A model generated the notes under the pieces. That model saw only the letters and a list, made by a program, of their open reading frames with translations, ran no database searches and was not told the DNA's origin. Source: Augochlora pura (taxonomy: Eukaryota; Arthropoda; Insecta; Hymenoptera; Halictidae). From it: a DNA stretch of 64,000 nucleotides. Where the stretch lies: positions 21,204,001 to 21,268,000 of the forward strand of contig NC_135774.1 of NCBI RefSeq assembly GCF_028453695.1. The letters are read 5' to 3'. This document shows positions 61,017 to 64,000 of this stretch, in pieces; position 1 is the stretch's first letter, and each line of letters starts with the position of its first letter. Position numbers and translations under genes: made by a program.

Positions 61017-61090
61017 CGTTACCCAGGTTATTTGGGTGACGGGGCATACCTGTCACCCAGATATGGGTGACGCGGCGACGAATGTGTTAA
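61017..61090 (-). mobile_element. Solo end of a TTAA-type element
   Basis: Read on the minus strand: TTAACACATTCGTCGCCGCG, then the 20-bp near-palindrome at 61052-61071 (GTCACCCAGATATGGGTGAC) and a second related copy at about 61019-61040. The layout matches the other TTAA elements, but no opposite end was found. Confidence 0.55.
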
Positions 61091-61819
61091 GACAAAGTTG
61101 CGTAGAATTACGACGCGATTATACAACGTTACACGTTATTTTGGCATAGTCCAAGGTATTGAAGTCATCGCATAATTAGTCAATTTTCGACTACTCAAGT
61201 AAATAGCTGTTATACTAGGAACAAAATTGACGAATGAAGTTGAGAACCAACATAACCATCGTTCATTCTGTAATTACGAAAATGGTCCGTCGTTCGAGGG
61301 TGAATACGGTATGTAATCGCGAATAAAAATACCGACATTATTTTTGCTCGAAAAAAGCCTTCAAAATTCCATTCCTTATAATTAATTCCATCTATTTTAC
61401 GAAACTGCCCCTCGATGGAGCGGCTCGAATCACTGGCCGACGAGAGGCTCGTTATGCGAACGAAAGGCGAGCGATATTCGACCGCGCCTGTGCCCCGACA
61501 ATGAGACAATGCGTGTCAAGGGACGGTGGACGCGTCGCGACGCGCGCGAACGATAATCGGCAATAATATTTGGGAGGTTTTCTTTCGTCATAATAGAGAC
61601 GCGCCGTGACAAGCTCGCCATGGCCAGCCACCACGCTACCATGCCACCATGCGTCGTTACGTTCGTGCCCGTGGGTCCCCTCGAGCGCAAAGCTCGAAAC
61701 CGGTTCCCGAGCGTACAAAATGGCCGAGTAGCCGGTCACCCATGGTGTATATACAACTCGCCGCGACTTTCTAAATTTCCGTCGCGCGCATACGCGCACG
61801 CCTCGATCGTGCGCTTTAT
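61091..61819. other. CpG-rich block with long open frames, no gene recognised
   Basis: A 212-codon minus-strand frame (61452-62090) and a 148-codon plus-strand frame overlap here and run into the decayed repeat array. Neither carries a recognisable domain, and low stop density in GC-rich DNA explains much of their length. Confidence 0.35.
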
Positions 61820-63600
61820 TTTTCATTTTATTCTCTTTCCGATGTGTCGCACTAGAAACGCCACGGAAGAATTCGCCTTCATTAAGTACCGCCGATCGGT
61901 GCACACGCGTCGGATACACACTACGAACGATTTTTATCAATCGAATCGGAGTTACTACGACGGAGATGTTGCAACGAATGTTTTCTACGCATATACGACA
62001 CGCTCGGGAATACCTCTTCTGCTCCGGAAAAATATTTTCTTTCAACCAACTGTCAATTCGTTTTAGTAGAACGGGAAAATTAATTTCCATGTTTCTAACA
62101 ATTTACGTACGCTGAATGTGGTAGGAACTTTCGATTTCTTATCAATCGGATCAGGATACTATGACGAACATATTGCAACGAATAGATACAATTTTCAACC
62201 CTTAAGAAAAAACTTTCTGCGAGGTGAGAATATTGTAGATTTTTCGGTTTAACTCTTTCGGTACTAACTAAAATGAGTTCGGATCATATTACTTGTATTT
62301 ACATGGTTACATTATATTCACATTAGATATAAATCGTGTGATCATGCTAGATTAAATTTCTCATAATTACCGCAAGTTAAATAATACGGGCAATTTTTAT
62401 TAATCTGCATACCTACTGCAACATGTTGCAAAGAACATATTTTCAACCCTTTAATCCTTTTAATGTTAATTTGTGGGATTTATAAAAAATTTAATTCGCT
62501 ACAATTTTTATGCGCGATTTATAATATGAATATAATGGAAGTACGAATAATATGATCAGAACAGCCTCCGCATAATAGGAATATGACATAAAGTCATAAA
62601 AGTAAAATTAAAAATTGAATACTTCTGGTGTTTTTATTTCACTTTATTCCTGCTATATTTATTTCGCCTTTTTAATTGAGCCAGACACTGATAGGGTTGA
62701 AGAACGATGTACACGCGTTGGATTACGTCGACGATTTTTATCAATCAAATCTGAATAACTACAACGAGTATGATGCAACGAATACCTGTTATCGACCGTT
62801 CTAATTGGCGATGCGAAACCGTTAATCTATTTTTCATCCTTTGAAGAACGCAGCGGAAAGGAAATATTTTCTTCTGGCCAGAGGTTATTCGTTTTAGAAA
62901 TATAAATTAGAAAAACAGGAGAAAATTCATTTTTCTGCCTTCAGCATTTTTATCGCGAAATATTGATTCCACTGTCTCCAACAATTATTTCCTCGCCCTT
63001 TTAAAGGACACAAGCGCTGCGGAAATCTTGTGTTTGAATCGAGTGTTATTCGTGTTTCAGGAATTTCGATTAATCGAATCAGAATTCTGTGGCAGACAAA
63101 GATTTTGCATAGGATGCCATCGACAGTTTCGATTGGAAATACAAATTTGCTAATCTATTTTCTACCCTTTGTAAGGCACAGCACAATGGAAATATTTTCT
63201 TCAACGTTATTACAATAGTTCCCAGAATTGTAACAGAAAAATTCGATACGGTCTATTCTCGGCATTTTTGTCACTAAAATTAATTTTATTGTTTTCAACG
63301 ATGTGCTCGCGCTGGATTGTAGTATATCGAACGGTTCTTATCAATAAAATCGAAGCACACACATATATATATATATACACGTGTACTATGAAGGACAGAG
63401 ATGTTGCAACAAGTGCGGGCATGTAGAATACTATCGATCGTTCTAATTGGCGATGCGAATCTGTTAATCCATTTTCTACCCTTCGCAGTGCACGGCTCCT
63501 CCGCCGTGGGAATATTGCGCTTTTCATTAAGTATTATTCATTATAGAAATTAGAAAGAGAATATAAAAATTTATTTGACTATCTCCGACGTATTCTCTTT
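61820..63600. repeat. Decayed long-period tandem repeat array
   Basis: TTTTTATCAATC-like anchors recur at about 61931, 62134, 62734, 63065 and 63333. GTTCTAATTGGCGATGCGAA appears identically at about 62789 and 63439, each followed by GTTAATC and an ATTTTC-type word, with a weaker copy near 63130. GGAAATATTTTCTTC follows at about 62858 and 63188. Units are roughly 270-330 bp. The interval 62253-62698 may be a later TTAA-type insertion (TTAACTCTTTCGGTACT against inward-read TTCAACCCTATCAGTGT). No coding sense. Confidence 0.65.
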
Positions 63601-64000
63601 TTAGAAAAAATGTTTTAGGAAATATCTCTACACAAAATACAAATTTTGTAAGCTGAGCGTGAGAAACAAAAATTATGACTATCTTTTTTTTATTAATGTG
63701 AATGTTACCACGCTAGTGCTCATAAAAATCGGACAATATTAGAAGAAATTGTTTCATACGTTAAGAGCAGAAAAGACAATATTTGTTATAGAAATTGTTT
63801 TCGAATGTTTTTACAACTCGTAGATCTTAACAAGATTTGATTCTTTTTTTACAATTTATAGATCCTAACAAAGTTTGATATTTCCTAATCAAAATTAATC
63901 TCAAAGATTGATAATAACATCGAATCAGTCGTATATGACGAACATGGCACCCAAATTGTTAATAAACCAATAGGTGATGTCACAATATTTGAAAATCATT
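63601..64000. other. AT-rich spacer
   Basis: Nothing recognised. Confidence 0.45.

Noticed and set aside
61452..62090. 212-codon minus-strand open frame, the longest in the window.
   Set aside because: It overlaps a decayed repeat array and GC-rich DNA, carries no recognisable domain, and an opposite-strand frame is open over much of the same interval.
1..64000. Search for tRNA B-box words, known insect microRNA seeds, rRNA fragments, CRISPR-like arrays and viral or retroelement reverse-transcriptase motifs.
   Set aside because: None was recognised by eye. The regular arrays seen have no spacers and are minisatellites, and no polymerase motif appears in any open frame.

Overview
The window looks like a noncoding stretch (intergenic, or the inside of very large introns) of an insect nuclear genome, most likely a hymenopteran and possibly a bee. 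The grounds are: AT-rich background broken by CpG-rich blocks, abundant GA/CT microsatellites, many short TTAA-flanked piggyBac-type elements, a cecropia-type mariner relic and an assembly gap of exactly 100 N. The host assignment is inference from composition and repeat content. No complete protein-coding host gene, tRNA, rRNA or known microRNA was recognised. Most open frames longer than 60 codons are what chance gives in 64 kb, or are translations of simple repeats and transposons.

Layout. 0-9 kb: a TTAA element (609-938), a GA-repeat/TATA-bearing candidate first exon (2163-2752), a 37-bp minisatellite (4241-4541), a GC-rich island with a G-quadruplex motif (about 4900-5560), another TTAA element (6799-7050), and a second candidate first exon ending in a strong splice donor (8151-8453). 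10-16 kb: TTAA elements (10617, 10926-11273), a dispersed repeat interrupted by the gap (11555-12082), and three long-inverted-repeat elements with TACAGGGTG-like ends (12711-13259, 13967-14275, 15165-15490). 16-28 kb: TTAA elements of one family (16692, 22293, 23803), a 25-bp minisatellite (18732-19050), an internally deleted mariner (19530-20452), purine-rich tracts with a 24-base G run, and a nested pair of TTAA elements (27464-28017). 28-40 kb: a 60-bp minisatellite (31935-32456), TTAA elements (35074, 36130, 39785), and a candidate two-exon region whose putative intron carries a perfect 24-bp hairpin (37942-38638). 40-64 kb: mostly featureless, with a GC island carrying alternating CG (45.4 kb), a microRNA-like hairpin (51.0 kb), a mariner-like MITE (57974-58146), two TTAA ends or elements (60627-61090) and a decayed long-period repeat array (about 61.8-63.6 kb).

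The strongest pattern is the set of about a dozen TTAA elements. They belong to several unrelated families, yet most carry a palindrome of 11-20 bp placed about 15-22 bp inside the TTAA. The window behaves as a sink for cut-and-paste elements and tandem repeats. The candidate promoters and exons are offered at low confidence because they rest on splice and core-promoter signals alone.
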